Assembly (NCBI GenBank): GCA_947034885.2
Contig: OX344758.2
Span: forward strand, 13,853,067-13,917,066
Source of the DNA: Thuidium tamariscinum
Lineage: Eukaryota > Streptophyta > Bryopsida > Hypnales > Thuidiaceae
Direction of reading: 5' to 3'
Length of the DNA: 64,000 bases
Shown here: piece by piece, positions 1-11,811 of the stretch
Position numbering within the stretch: position 1 is the first letter of the stretch
Layout: every line of letters starts with the position of its first letter
Notes under the pieces: generated by a model
What the model was told of the DNA's origin: nothing
What the model saw: only the letters and a program-made list of their open reading frames with translations
Databases searched by the model: none
Position numbers and translations under genes: made by a program

Positions 1-397
1 TGCTTGTCATTATAATTATTTGAAGTCTACTAATGATCACAAAATAAAATTTACCAAAGGACCTAAAGAGTTTATTCTATTGAATTTTATGGAGTCATAT
101 CCATGATTTATTACTTTATTTTGTAATTTATTATTACAACAAAGTATTTTCATTTTAAATTTGTAGCTACTATGAATTTTTGGATTTTTTTAATGAATTA
201 CAAGGATTTCTTAATGAAATACTATTTTTCATCATTTCATTTTTATACCTTTCATTACTCATCTCAAACTAAAGAGTTTTATCATTAAATCTATAATTCA
301 TGCAACCTTGAAAATTTTTAAGTTACAATTTAGAATCTTGGACTTTTTAAATACTTTTCATTGATTGAATGTGCTTACAATTCAAATATGTCAATAG

Positions 398-2937
398 GTT
401 TGAGATTGATATTCCAAAGCCATTGGGATTTGATATGGGATATTGGGGAATGCCTTCATGTTTAGGCCAAGGATTGAATGTACTTGAGCATGTTCCAAAG
501 TATGGAAAAAAATGTAGCACATGGTTAGTATTTCTTTCATTTTTAACACTTGAAATTCAATTATAAATTCTTTGATAACATGTAAAATTGATTGAAAAAT
601 AGTGAAGTTTAAAAATTTTAAAAGTTAAAAATATTTTCAAATTTTAATATTCATATAGCAAATTTTTTTTTTTGTATCATTTTGTAATATGAATACAATC
701 TAAGTTTATAATGTTCTATTATCAACATAGCAAAAGTGATACTTTATGAAATGAAAATGTTATTTTTACACTTAGGAAAGAACATGAGCAAATTTATAAT
801 CCACTAAGTGGACATCGTGTACCAGTGTGGACCCATAAACCAAAGCTTAAACCACTTGATGCTGGACTTTATAGATCCCCATTTCAATATAAGTGAGTAG
901 TTTATATCATTTTGTACGACTCATATTATTTTTTCTATTCATTAGAAAACTTTCAATATTTTATTTCATCAATATTGATGTCTTGTTTTTTGTTATTATT
1001 AAATTTTAGAATCTATGTTTAATAATTTATAGACAAAATAACTTTAGATAAATTAAAGTATATCAAATATTTCTATTAGGATTTAGTTGAAGCTTGAAGA
1101 TTATGAAAATTGAATTTCAAATATTAAAAAAAGCATAGCTAATTCAAAAGTATTTTAATGGTTTGACATTTGTAAAATATAATTTTATTGTACATATAGC
1201 TATTTAGAAATTTTAGGAAAGATCCAAGAAGAAGACCTAGCTAAAGGGCGTACTCAATATGATTATTTTCCAACTAGACTTCCTTCTCCTCATAAGAAAT
1301 TAAATGTTGAGCCACCTTCTATGCCAATTCGAAAAGTCTCCCTACCATCAGCAGAAATAAACCAAAGGCCTTCATGGTGTCAAGTAATTAAAATCAACAT
1401 TTACATTTATTTATTAAAAATTGACATTTTGTTATAGATAAAGAATTAAAAACTTTCTCAAAAATCATTTTATTTTGTAATATGATTGACATTATTTATT
1501 GTGTCAAGTATTTGATTTACATTGAAGTGTTTTTTTAATAGTATATGGTTTTTGTTTTTCAAAATAATTAGCTACAAAAATCATTACATTTACAAGAGGA
1601 TTTGCAATTGCCATAATTAAAATTACATTTGCATCTAAATTAATATTTTATTGATTCAAGAAATGTGCTTGGTATTTATGTAGCATGCAGATTCCCTACC
1701 AGATCAAGACCTTGCAAAACATACATGTGAGGTTTGGACGAATTCGATTTTTTTAAATTTATTTTATAGAATTTAATAATTTATTATATTTATATTCTTA
1801 ATCCTTGTATCTTTATCATTTTTATAAACAAATATTAGTCAATTAAAAGTGATAAAATCATACATCTAAATTATTTTTTATATTGTAGAATGAAACACAT
1901 TGATTATCGTCTCTACAGAAATAGACAATTAAATATCTATCCTATTTAGTATTTGTAATTTTGTCTTTTAATACAATGTTACTTAAAAAAGCATTTGTAA
2001 ATTAACTTTCTAGAATTTTTATCAATGTAGCAATAAGTTATATTACTCTTTCATTTGTTGTATGTGGTGTAGAGGCCAATTGATAAGGATTTTAATTTAG
2101 CAGCAATTGAAATGGCTAAAGAAGTTGGTGCTATGGTGCGTAAAACTACAGCACAAGAAATTAGGAATCGTCAAGATTCAAAGCTACCTCCTATTTACCA
2201 GTAAGTCCATTATCATTATTTTCTACACATGCATACTATTATTTTTATATATTATTTATATTGACATTATATATATATTTGTATATTAGTTCTAAAAATT
2301 CATTGATAAAAGCATAATCATTTGCATTGTCAATATCTTCACATATAATACATTATCAGAGTCTCACATCTAGATTTTAAAGATTTTTGTCATGTATAAT
2401 GTATTTATATCTTTTATAAATTTAGTTCAATTGTTAATCAATATTTCAAATTTTGTTCAAAAATGTTACTTATATAGTAGTGTCAAGTATTGTAAATTAT
2501 ATGGGAACAAACTATTCATGATTTGATAATAATGACATTTTAATTAGGTAGTTTAAATTAAGAAATTTTGAAAATTTTCAAATGACATTATTTTGTCAAC
2601 ATACTATCATGTTGAAATGGCAAGGTTTGGCATGCTTATTTGCTTACATAGTTGTAAAGAAATGGAATATTATTTGTATACATGTCATAAATCTTTTTAC
2701 ATTGATTTGTTTTTTAAAACCATTTAGAATTCTTTTTCTATTATGTATTGATGATGTGATTGTTTTTATGGTTGCAGGGCACAGACACCCATAAATAGTT
2801 TGAGAGGAAGTGTTGTAAGTTGGAAACCTATTGTTAAGGCACCTCAAAAAATGTTCAATAAAACCTTCATTCCACAAAATGTACGACTTGCTCATGAAGC
2901 AAGGGAAATTGATATTGAGAGTGTAAAAGGACTCTAA
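398..2937 (+). CDS. Unrecognised multi-exon protein gene, 3' part (5' end not resolved)
   Basis: I join six exons: 398-523, 776-892, 1200-1383, 1691-1726, 2073-2200 and 2778-2937. All have GT-AG borders and the phases agree throughout, giving about 250 residues up to a TAA. The peptide starts FEIDIPKPLGFDMGYWG, has the segment LDAGLYRSPFQY in exon 2, TQYDYFPTRLPSP in exon 3, a Lys/Glu-rich helix-like stretch in exon 5 (IEMAKEVGAMVRK) and ends IDIESVKGL. It is rich in Pro, Lys and aromatic residues. I see no enzyme motif, signal peptide or membrane segment and do not recognise the family. Small basic Pro-rich proteins of this kind occur among axonemal proteins, but that is only a guess. The 36-nt exon (1691-1726) is the least certain; its phase fits exactly. 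The start codon must lie upstream: frame 2 is open from base 2, and a GA|GT donor at 69/70 would join it in phase. Confidence 0.72.
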
Positions 2938-2946
2938 GTAATTTGA

Positions 2947-5900
2947 TTAAAAAAACTTGCAAGTCTTAAATATTTTCAAAAGGTACACTAATAATATTGA
3001 TTTTAAATTTTATCATGTATAATATCATTATTAGTTTAAGAATAAAATATCAATTATATATTTAATTATTTATAGCTTTAAAAATTAAATGAATCTAACC
3101 CAAGATCTAACTTGAAACTTCAAAAATGAATTGAAATATCTTAGCAATGGCAAACTATGATTTAAATGATAGAAAATATATTATCATATTCAATGAAGAA
3201 AAATACAAAAGAATAGAATTCACAAGAAATATGTATCCTTACATAAAAGATGAAACATTCAAATTTAAAATGTAGAAAATATTTGATATAGTCTCCCAAG
3301 TCCCAAGTTGTCTATTTCAAAGCTCTAAAATCTTAATACTGAAATTTTGTATAGATTATTAATAAAATCAAATTGTGGGCTTACGGCTAATGTTCTTTAG
3401 TCAAATTTTGCATAATAGAAATTAAAAATTGAAGTTTGACAATACTAGATACTTGATTCAATATATTAATTTGGATTTTTTTGTTAATTATTTGGTTATT
3501 AAAGACTATAACAAAGAATCTTTATGTTAAATTTCAAAGCTATTATATATTTATGATATTCTAGTGAATAAAGTTTCAATATTTAAATTCTGAACAAAAT
3601 GAATATTTAATTTTTTCTAATCCATAAATGTACACAAAATAACTGAAATAATGCCTTAAAGTCATGGAATTCATCCTTGCTTTACTTTTTATTCAAAATT
3701 CCTTTTGAGTTTTATTTGATTTACATATTCTTAAGAATGACGACAAGGCTTAATTGTTTTGTTTTCTTTTGAAGTTGAGAATTTGTTCCACCCTTGTCAA
3801 GTAAAGGGTGATAAAAAAAATTAGACCTCAAGGTTATTATTATAGGCTTGTAGCATCACATCCTAATCAAGCCTAAATTCATGGAAGAGCATAAAAAATA
3901 TCTCATCAAGTTTTTTCAAGATTTTATTGAATCTATCTACAAAAAGCTTTAGAGTAAATACAAGAAATAGACAACATTGCCAAATAGAAATCCATAGCCT
4001 AAAAAATAATAAAACATTTAAGCTTCTCTTATATAGAACAAATATGCAAGTTGGAAATTCCATCATATGTAATGATAAATAAAATCAACATATGTGAAAC
4101 TATTTGATGTAAGAAAATTATTTACCTTATGTAGAAGTTTCAACAAGGCAAGTGGTTGCCGGATAGGAATATAACTCATCGATTCATGGATTTCATGCTT
4201 CAAAATTGTATAATATGTGGATAGTCATTCTATGTAATTAAGTTTCAAATTTGTGATACTAATCCCTGAAGGTGCAAAAATTACATCTTTTGGATAAACA
4301 TTGACAAAAGTGATTGTTTCTATGAAAAAAAAAATTCAATTCATAGGGGGGGACATCTATCATTTTGACATTTTCCCATTGGTTGAAAAAATGAAACAAG
4401 TGCTTGTGAAATATTTACACACACCATATTTGTATTTTCCTAAAATCTATTTGGTGTGCAAACAATATGGATATTGATTGCCATATGTCTTTTGTATCTA
4501 TATATAATTTGTAACCATGATTCATATAGATACATGTATATTCTATATGTTTTTGTATGTTATTCTAGTATATTCTACATATTGTATTGTATCCTATATT
4601 CAACAACCAACAATAGCCAAAATTGTCTCCCATGATAGTGATCAATGGCAATTGTTTACTTTTAAATTGGAGGTCAATGACATTAATTAGAAACGGGGAG
4701 GGTAACCAAGATCATTGGCTCTAGATTTGTAGAGGGGGGATTGTATGAATATGACCTACTTGCATCTTCTAAAAAGATTGTCACTATGGCCCCTCAAAAA
4801 GCGTTATACATCACGGGTGCCATTAGTGCTTCTCTTTTTCAAAAATAAAAAAATCATAGGTTATTAGTTTTTTTTAAATGCCTTCCCTCCAAAATGTTGT
4901 CAATTTTTCAAAAAAATTCAAGTCATTGATCTTTATGAGATTCAATTTGAGCCATTCAAAATACAATTTAGAATATAGATATGGAATTACAGATATAGTA
5001 TGAATATGAAACAAAGATACAATACCAACTATAGATACAAATACTTGTTATGGTGAATATAGGTACAAATATGGATATGAAAGTGGATACAAATATGGGA
5101 TATGGGATATGGGATATGGAATTTCAAATTGTCCCATATTGATTATCAAGTTAACCAGGTACTCAAAATTAGGAGGGAGGGGAGAGAGGGGAGGGAATTA
5201 ATTTTAATTAGTTAAAAATAATTAACTTGTAGGTAGGAGTTTAGGGGGGGTTATTAATTTTCTTACAAAATTTTAAAATTAATTGGAATTCTGAGTGCAC
5301 AGTGACAGAAAATAATATGACTATGCACTCACATTGTCATTCAATGTGTTTCAAGTTTCAAACAACAAATCCTAGCACCCTTGTCTAAATTTTTTGTTTT
5401 TTTATTTTTTTATAAAGTTTGAGGTTTCAAACACTAGTGTCAACTAAAACACATTGTCATCTAAAGAAATTGTCACAATCCTCATCAAGAGGTATGCTTG
5501 TTCCAACTTGGTAAACAAAGAGGACATTGGAGGTGAGATTAAGAGTGTTTGTTAATTAGAGCATTGTAGCAATCTCATCAATAAGAGTTAGAAGACATGC
5601 CACACAAAATTGAAAATCACATGTAAAGGAGAATCCATGGATTCAAAGATTGTGAAGATTCAATTTGTGAGTCAAAAATTATGGCTCTTCAAAGTTGGCA
5701 ATGTCCTTGCTACATCTTTAAATGTAGAACATGGAATCAAGGTTTGGGAGGATTCATTTCCAAGGCCAAATAAGATATTGTTAGGACCCTTGTCACAATC
5801 TTAGATGGATAAATGCATTGATAGACAATAAGAATGATGATTGGATGATGACTTTTGTCATGATCTTGATGGATGAATGCATTTATGAATGATTGTGAAC

Positions 5901-6317
5901 TAATTAATGATTAAATGTGCACTAGTGGATAAACAAAGATTGTTCGGAGATAGATATTTCAAATGATGGATTTGTGCATTGGAGTTAGACAATTCCAATT
6001 GGAAGACAAAGGTAGTGAATTGCCTAAAGATAAATGGATGTAAACGATGGACCTAAGTGGTGCAACTTCACTTGGATGACTAGTGCACTAGATGAATACA
6101 AAAGTGTTGGAACTTAGAGTTAGAATGATAACTCCAAGTAGAAGATGATGATTTAGAATAAGAAATAAGATATGATTGGAGAAGGAAATTAGGATTCTTA
6201 CTTTAGTGTATGATTCAAGATAGAACCCAAGATAGAAAGTGAAAGATAGAAGAGATCTTTAGTCTATTTTAAGACTAATAGTCTTCAGTCTCTATTATAT
6301 AAGGAAGCTTGGGGTTA
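2947..6317. other. AT-rich intergenic stretch, no gene seen
   Basis: Apart from the AATAAA at 3041 I see no coding exon with supportable splice sites. There is a short tandem run of the 7-mer GATATGG around 5095-5120 inside a TATGG-rich patch (4970-5120), and G-runs near 4690-4735 and 5165-5255. A 64-codon ORF at 5610-5804 has no recognisable content and is probably chance. Confidence 0.6.
3041..3046 (+). terminator. Possible poly(A) signal of the first gene
   Basis: An AATAAA hexamer lies about 104 bases after the TAA of the preceding gene. In DNA this AT-rich such hexamers are common by chance, so this is only a reasonable candidate. Confidence 0.35.
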
Positions 6318-7365
6318 AGGGTGAGTTCAAGAAAGACCAACTGATTTTGGTACACTTTGGCCATGGTAATCCTGATTTTTCAGGAGTATTTTAAAAATAG
6401 AAAAAAAAAATTTTAAATATGAAAAATATGCTTAATGTGTATTTATTGAAGAAGAAGATATCCTAAGAAGGAAAAGTGTAGGAAAATTTTCTAAGTAGGT
6501 GAACTAGAAAAATGCAAAATCTCATGAAAATAGACACTTTTACATTTTTATTTGGAAAAAATAGGAAAAGAAACTTTTTGAGAAACTAAAAATTTTCCAT
6601 TAAGTAATAACTGATGATGATTAGATTTCACCAAAAGAATTAATAGGAAATTTCGTTAAAATGGTGCCATTTCGTTAAATTGGCGCTTTTGAGCAGTTTA
6701 GACTGCACGGTCTGAACCGTTTTTTCTACCCTAGGATCTACACCTGTACTAGATTTTGGAAATCTACAAGTCTCCTAGATTTCTGAAATCTATACCAATT
6801 CTAGATTTTTTAGATTGTTTGGTCTAATATCTATGCTTGTCATAGATTTCAGAAATCTAAAAGTGTCCTAGATATTAGCAATGTATACTTGTCCTAGATG
6901 TCAAGGTGTGAAAATGGCATGTGGAATACCGCCATTTTAACGAAATTCCCCATATTATCTAAAAACCATCTTCAATGTTAAAAAATTGCATGCAATGGAA
7001 GTGTTGTTTGTACTCATGTGGAGGGCATAAAATAATATATTTTCAAATTTCCTTTGGTGGATACATGATTCCCTAATATGAAAATAGACTATGAAATTTT
7101 GAGCTCTAAATCATTAAATTTGGGTACTCCTAACGTAGTAAAAACCCTGAAACTCCTAATTGTGACAAATTAGCTAAATTAAAAATTAATTATAAAGTTA
7201 ATTTTTAAAATTTTCAAAAAATAAGGTATCTGATTAACATCAAGTTATTCATCTCTAATAAAAATACAAGCTTATAGGATTCATGTATCAAAAGTTATTG
7301 CTAAAAACAACACTGTCACTTTGATTGTGACTTGAAATAGGACCGGTCTTTCCTAAACTCACCCT
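6318..7365. mobile_element. 1.05-kb terminal inverted repeat element (host of a nested MITE)
   Basis: The left end AGGGTGAGTTCAAGAAAGAC matches the reverse complement of the right end (AGGGTGAGTTTAGGAAAGAC) at 18 of 20 positions. The interior is AT-rich and non-coding. It contains the 4-bp-TSD MITE at 6643-6953, so this element is the older of the two. Flanks read TTA on the left and TGA on the right, so no clean TSD can be claimed. Superfamily not determined. Confidence 0.6.
6643..6953. mobile_element. MITE, 4-bp TSD family (family T4), copy 1
   Basis: A 311-bp element. Its right end, read in reverse, is ATGGGGAATTTCGTTAAAAT, continuing GGCGGTATTCC; the left end is a diverged version. It is flanked by the direct repeat ATTA (6639-6642 and 6954-6957). 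The interior is a tandem series of short hyphenated palindromes of the form AGATTT-N-AAATCT plus one GC-richer palindrome around GACTGCACGGTCTGAAC. No coding capacity. 4-bp TSDs are known for Sola1/Sola2 and some other superfamilies; I do not assign one. Confidence 0.9.
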
Positions 7366-8673
7366 TGAGGAGATTTTCTCTTTGGAGATTGATCTCTCTC
7401 TATGGTTGGTGGTTTGAACTTTTGTGAAACAATTAGTCTATTAAGTATATTTTGTATTTGCATTTGGAGTCCATTGTGATTTAATGTTATAAACTATAGA
7501 AGGGTTGTTACAGATATGAAACATATAGTTCAAAATCCAAGGAAAGAAACTTTCTAAAATACTAAGGTTCATGAAGAGATGAGGTGTGAACTAAAAGTTA
7601 TGGTCTTATGGGCATCCAAAGTAGAGGGAGTCCCAAAGAACCATATATCTCCTAGGAACTGAAACCTTTGGAGGCCATAACTTGATACTTGTTTGATTGG
7701 AAAAAATAAGTAGTCCGTGGTGATTATAGAAAGTATAAATTAAAAAGATGGCATTGTATGTTGGATTTGAAGTCTTGAGCAAAAGTTATCCCATTAAGAA
7801 ATTTAGGGGGGATAGGCGGCTTGATTTTGGAACTCGAGACGACCATATGAACACGGGTGAACTTCCAAGATGGTATGAAAGTATCTTGGATGTTCCTAAA
7901 GAGCTATAGAATGGAGGATCTCACAATTTTCACAAAGAGTGCTATGAAAAGAGGTAGTCAAGGTTGTTCTGCCGGACAGTGCAACATCGCGACAGACAGA
8001 CGTCACGCAACGTCTAGTAGAGCCCTCGTGACGTCTCATTGACTAAAAATCAAGTTGACTCAAAAATAAATCATTAGAAATTTAAAATTTTGACATATAT
8101 AAGTTGGGTTTCAATTAAGTGTTTCAATTTTATGAATACATATTACATTCTTCATTTAGGTTCACAGTAATAGTAAGATTTTCATTTTTTTGAGCTGCTG
8201 AAAATGGACTTTCGCGACGAGGTGGGACGCCCTTCGTAACAAGTTGTCACCGGGACACGCGACGTTGGACGTCGTACACGACACCCAAACCCAAAAATAT
8301 GTTCGACAAGACAACCCTGGAGGTAGTCCCCTTGCTCACTCCCAAATGGTGCCATAGTAAGTATTAGGGTGCCATAGTAAGTATTAGGGTGCCATAGCTA
8401 GTATTAGTAAAATTAGTATTAAAGCTAAGCCTCACTACCACTGTCATGTTATCAAAGAGTACTTTTGCAATCCTTGATACTAGTTGGATGGTGTCCACTC
8501 CACACTAGGCCACGATGTGGGTTCCAATTGCTTAGTCCTAGTGAATAATTTCCTCAAGTGAGTCTTAAATTGTAATAGATTGATCCTACTTGAAGGTAGT
8601 TAGCATTGATAGAGAGTAGTAATTAACTCCATTAAATGCTTGGACATTAATAGAAGTTCCACCCATAATATGC
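7366..8673. other. Intergenic stretch with a CpG-rich patch
   Basis: No gene is supported. The segment 7960-8290 is GC- and CpG-rich compared with its surroundings and repeats the hexamer GACGTC/ACGTCG several times (see 7996-8036 and 8256-8282). A 61-codon ORF (7857-8042) overlaps this patch but shows no recognisable domain. A short tandem repeat follows at 8346-8406. Confidence 0.5.
8346..8406. repeat. 20-bp tandem repeat, three units
   Basis: The unit GTGCCATAGTAAGTATTAGG occurs twice exactly and a third time with one base changed (TAGCTAG) and a variant end. Confidence 0.85.
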
Positions 8674-9433
8674 GGGTGATTGCAAGAAACACTTGTCCTT
8701 TTTTTTGTCCCCTTGACCTCCAGGAGGTACTTTTTTGCTCATAACTTTTTCATCTTTTTTTTTTGGCTTGAAATTTGTATTGAAGGTGAATACAAAAGTT
8801 TCAGATGTTGAGTAATTTTTTCAAAATTTTTTAATTTAGTTTACTATTTTTAAACTACCCCCGATTGGGTGTCTACCTTGGCCATTTTGGAGGTTTTTAG
8901 TCCTATTTTTGACTCAAAAATCCAAATTTGAAGCCTCATATTGGACAAGTTGGAGGTCTACTAACATTACAAGGGGTGACGATGAGTTCTTATGAAAATA
9001 GTAATATTTTTATTGTGCACATGGGGTCAAAGTGACCTTCCTTTACACAAAGGCTATGAAGAGGGGAAAAATTTCCTAGAGGAATTTTTTGTTGTAATGT
9101 AAGTACAATTTTGTTTAGAAAAATGGATTTTCTTAAGAGAATTTTTTGAATTTTTTTGAATTATTAAAAACGAAAAGGTCCATAGACCCCTTTTATGCTA
9201 TTTTCTGCTTCCAGTGGCCTCAATAGTACTTGTAACACTCTATAGTACTTTATAGTACTACATAATACTAAATCAACGGCTCAGATTTATAAGCGCCCAA
9301 AATCAACGGCTGACATTGACAAGCACAATGCAGATGTGCAGTACTAGTAGCTAGGATCGCACAGGATTTCTAATCCTACATCCAAAAACTGCGTTTTTGA
9401 GACAAAAACTTGAAGTGTTTCTTGCAATGACCC
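8674..9433. mobile_element. 760-bp TIR element with possible 4-bp TSD
   Basis: The left end GGGTGATTGCAAGAAACACT pairs with the right end read in reverse (GGGTCATTGCAAGAAACACT), 19 of 20 positions. The flanks are ATGC on both sides (8670-8673 and 9434-9437), a possible 4-bp TSD. The interior is non-coding. The TIR differs from family T4. Confidence 0.72.
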
Positions 9434-9562
9434 ATGCTCGGTGTTTTGTGGGAGTTAAGTGTTGGAAAAGAAGTATTGGAAGTTAGAGAGGATTAGAAAA
9501 CCTGATAAGTAGTTGAAACATAATATTGTAGTTGTATGGCATGTGTAATGCTAGGAAATTGA

Positions 9563-9670
9563 CTATCTTTATAGTCAAATTTTACTAAAAACCTTATTTA
9601 AAGGTCATTAACTTAAAAGACTATACTATTAGGTACTACTACACTCAAAACACCCCTTCCTCTTGTAGTG
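9563..9670. mobile_element. Right-hand remnant of a CACTA-like foldback MITE
   Basis: The right end CACCCCTTCCTCTTGTAGTG and the adjoining ACTTAAAAGACTATACT segment match the right half of the complete copy at 15156-15358. The left terminal sequence is not recognisable, so this copy is truncated or decayed. Confidence 0.6.
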
Positions 9671-11158
9671 CTTGGTGTCACTTAAAAGTTAGGTGCTTGG
9701 GAAACATTTTGAAGTGAGCTTAGAGAACTTAAGTGTTAGTAAGAGATGCAACAATATAGAATAATTAACACCTATATCAATACACATATTTGCATTTGTG
9801 TAGGTATGTATCCTTGCCCATATTTTTATGAATATAAGTATCTATATGTATTTGTATTTATATTTGTATATATATTTGCATTTTCTTTTGTATCAATATA
9901 TGAAAAACTTACCTAAGGTGACTCTTGATTCTTAATTTATTTCTCTCCTTGTGAGCCCAAACTTCTTATTTAATTTTGTAGTTGGTATTTTTTAATAGAT
10001 GGTAAAGTTGATAGTTTCATTGATATCAATAATTGAATTATTTTTTTGCTTAACATATAAATAAATAACTATCATTCATTATTGTTGAAAGTACTAAAAA
10101 ATCTACCAAAAGATCAAAATAAAAATATTACAAAAGAATTTTTTTTAATCATCTTCACTTCATAGAAATATATTTAAGCTTCTTCTAAAATTCTTAAGCC
10201 TAATCCATTGAAAACCCATAGATAATTTTATCATATATTGGATAAAGTTCAAATTAAAACAAACAAACAATATATAGCATAGACAACATGATGAGTTATA
10301 TAGTTATATAGTAATGCACAAATGAATTCACTTAGAATAAATCACCATAGTTGTTTTACATTGCAATCTTCTATTAGAAACCATTTTATTTTAACTTGCT
10401 TAGTAAGAATTTGGAAAAAAAAAAAAAATTTGCCTTTAATTCCTTTAAGTTTTAGAACTATAATTTTTTTCTAATAGAAAAGTGCAAAGTAAAACAATTA
10501 GTGCATTGCATATAAAATCAAATTAACTTGTGTATTAAACATTAAAACAACCATTGTCCTTTTAGTAGACAATCTAAAATTTGAATAGGTTCCTATAAGC
10601 TAAATTTTTACTTGAGTTTTTGGAAACTTTTTGATGACATGTAGTACACAAAGAGCTTTGTGATTAATAATTTGATGTCAAGCAAAGAAGTTGTAAGTTT
10701 TTAAGGTAAAGTTCAATTCAAGGGGCAATATAAATAGCCCACACTTAGTTGATTGAGACTAGACTAGTTAAAATGAGGAAGGCTAAGTTAGGTAGGTGTT
10801 GAAGGGTTTGAAGAAGCAACCATCAAGAAACTAATGACAACATGCTTGCTGATGAATTCAAGGTCCTCCAATTAAGGGCAACAAACTTTAGTTCTATGAC
10901 TAGAGAAACGAATTTACATATCAAATACCATTGTCATTTGACAATTTTCCATTAAAACTTTTTTGGTTTGCACAACATTTGCAAGAATTGCTTTACATGC
11001 ATTTGGAGAGATTTTAGGGTGGAGAGGTTGATTTTATGATAAAATTCATTGTCCATTATGAATCTTCAAAGGATATGGAATAATTTGAAGATGAAAGCTT
11101 GATTATTCATTATCAAAATGTAGGAATTGTATGTGAAGTAGAGGTTTAGATCTTAATT
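9671..11158. other. AT-rich intergenic stretch
   Basis: No ORF, splice-supported exon or inverted repeat that I can support. Several A/T homopolymer runs (for example near 10417). Confidence 0.6.
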
Positions 11159-11414
11159 CCACATAATAGTGAAATTAGATTGTGCCAAACTAATTTCTCA
11201 ACATTTGGCACTATATAAATCTTTTTGGGTATTGTACAAGAATGCACTACTTTTGAATAAGGTATTGTTGTAATTGGGACTTTTGAACCTCTATGTAATA
11301 TGTATACAAATAGAAATATTTTTAGAACTATTTATTGACTTAGATGGCTTGTAAAGTAACTTTCTTGATCTAATCAATCTAATTACTCATGCAATTAAAT
11401 TTCACTATTTTGTG
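11159..11414. mobile_element. MITE, CACAAAATAGTG family (family C), copy 1
   Basis: The left end CACATAATAGTGAAATTAGA pairs with the right end (reverse CACAAAATAGTGAAATTTAA). The interior shares stretches such as GAACCTCTATGTA, and the AAGTAACTTTCT segment, with the copies at about 50.1-50.35 kb and 62516-62754. Non-coding. Confidence 0.72.
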
Positions 11415-11811
11415 TAAGCATGGTAGAAAAACAAATTTCAAGAAACTTTGAACTAGGGAAAGTTTGAAAATCAAGAAAACTTTCATTTTCAAAAACCCAT
11501 TTGAGATTTTGAGCTTTCAATCAAAAGTAACGTACAAATTTTAGAGAAGATGTTTGAAAATGTAAAAAAAAATTCCCTTCCAACCCCTCTCTGAAATTTG
11601 TCTATAACTTTTGGTAAAAGATTCAAAATCTCAAATAGATTTTTGGAAATGAAAGTCATCTTGATTTTTCAACTTTTTATAGCTTAACATTTGTTTAGAA
11701 AAGTTATTCAACTATGCCTAAATGAGGTCTTGAGTTCAACTTTAAACAAAATTTTGCCTTTTAACTTTACAACGAGCATTTGGATTCTTGCTAATTCTAA
11801 TGTACAATGGT

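Noticed and set aside
1221-1254. Alternative acceptor for exon 3 of the first gene (TTTTAG|GAAAG)
   Set aside because: Using it gives an early in-frame TAG or TAA; the acceptor at 1199/1200 keeps the frame open.
1681-1726. 43-nt version of the small exon of the first gene (acceptor TATGTAG)
   Set aside because: It would shift phase and hit TGA at once in the next exon; the 36-nt version keeps phase.
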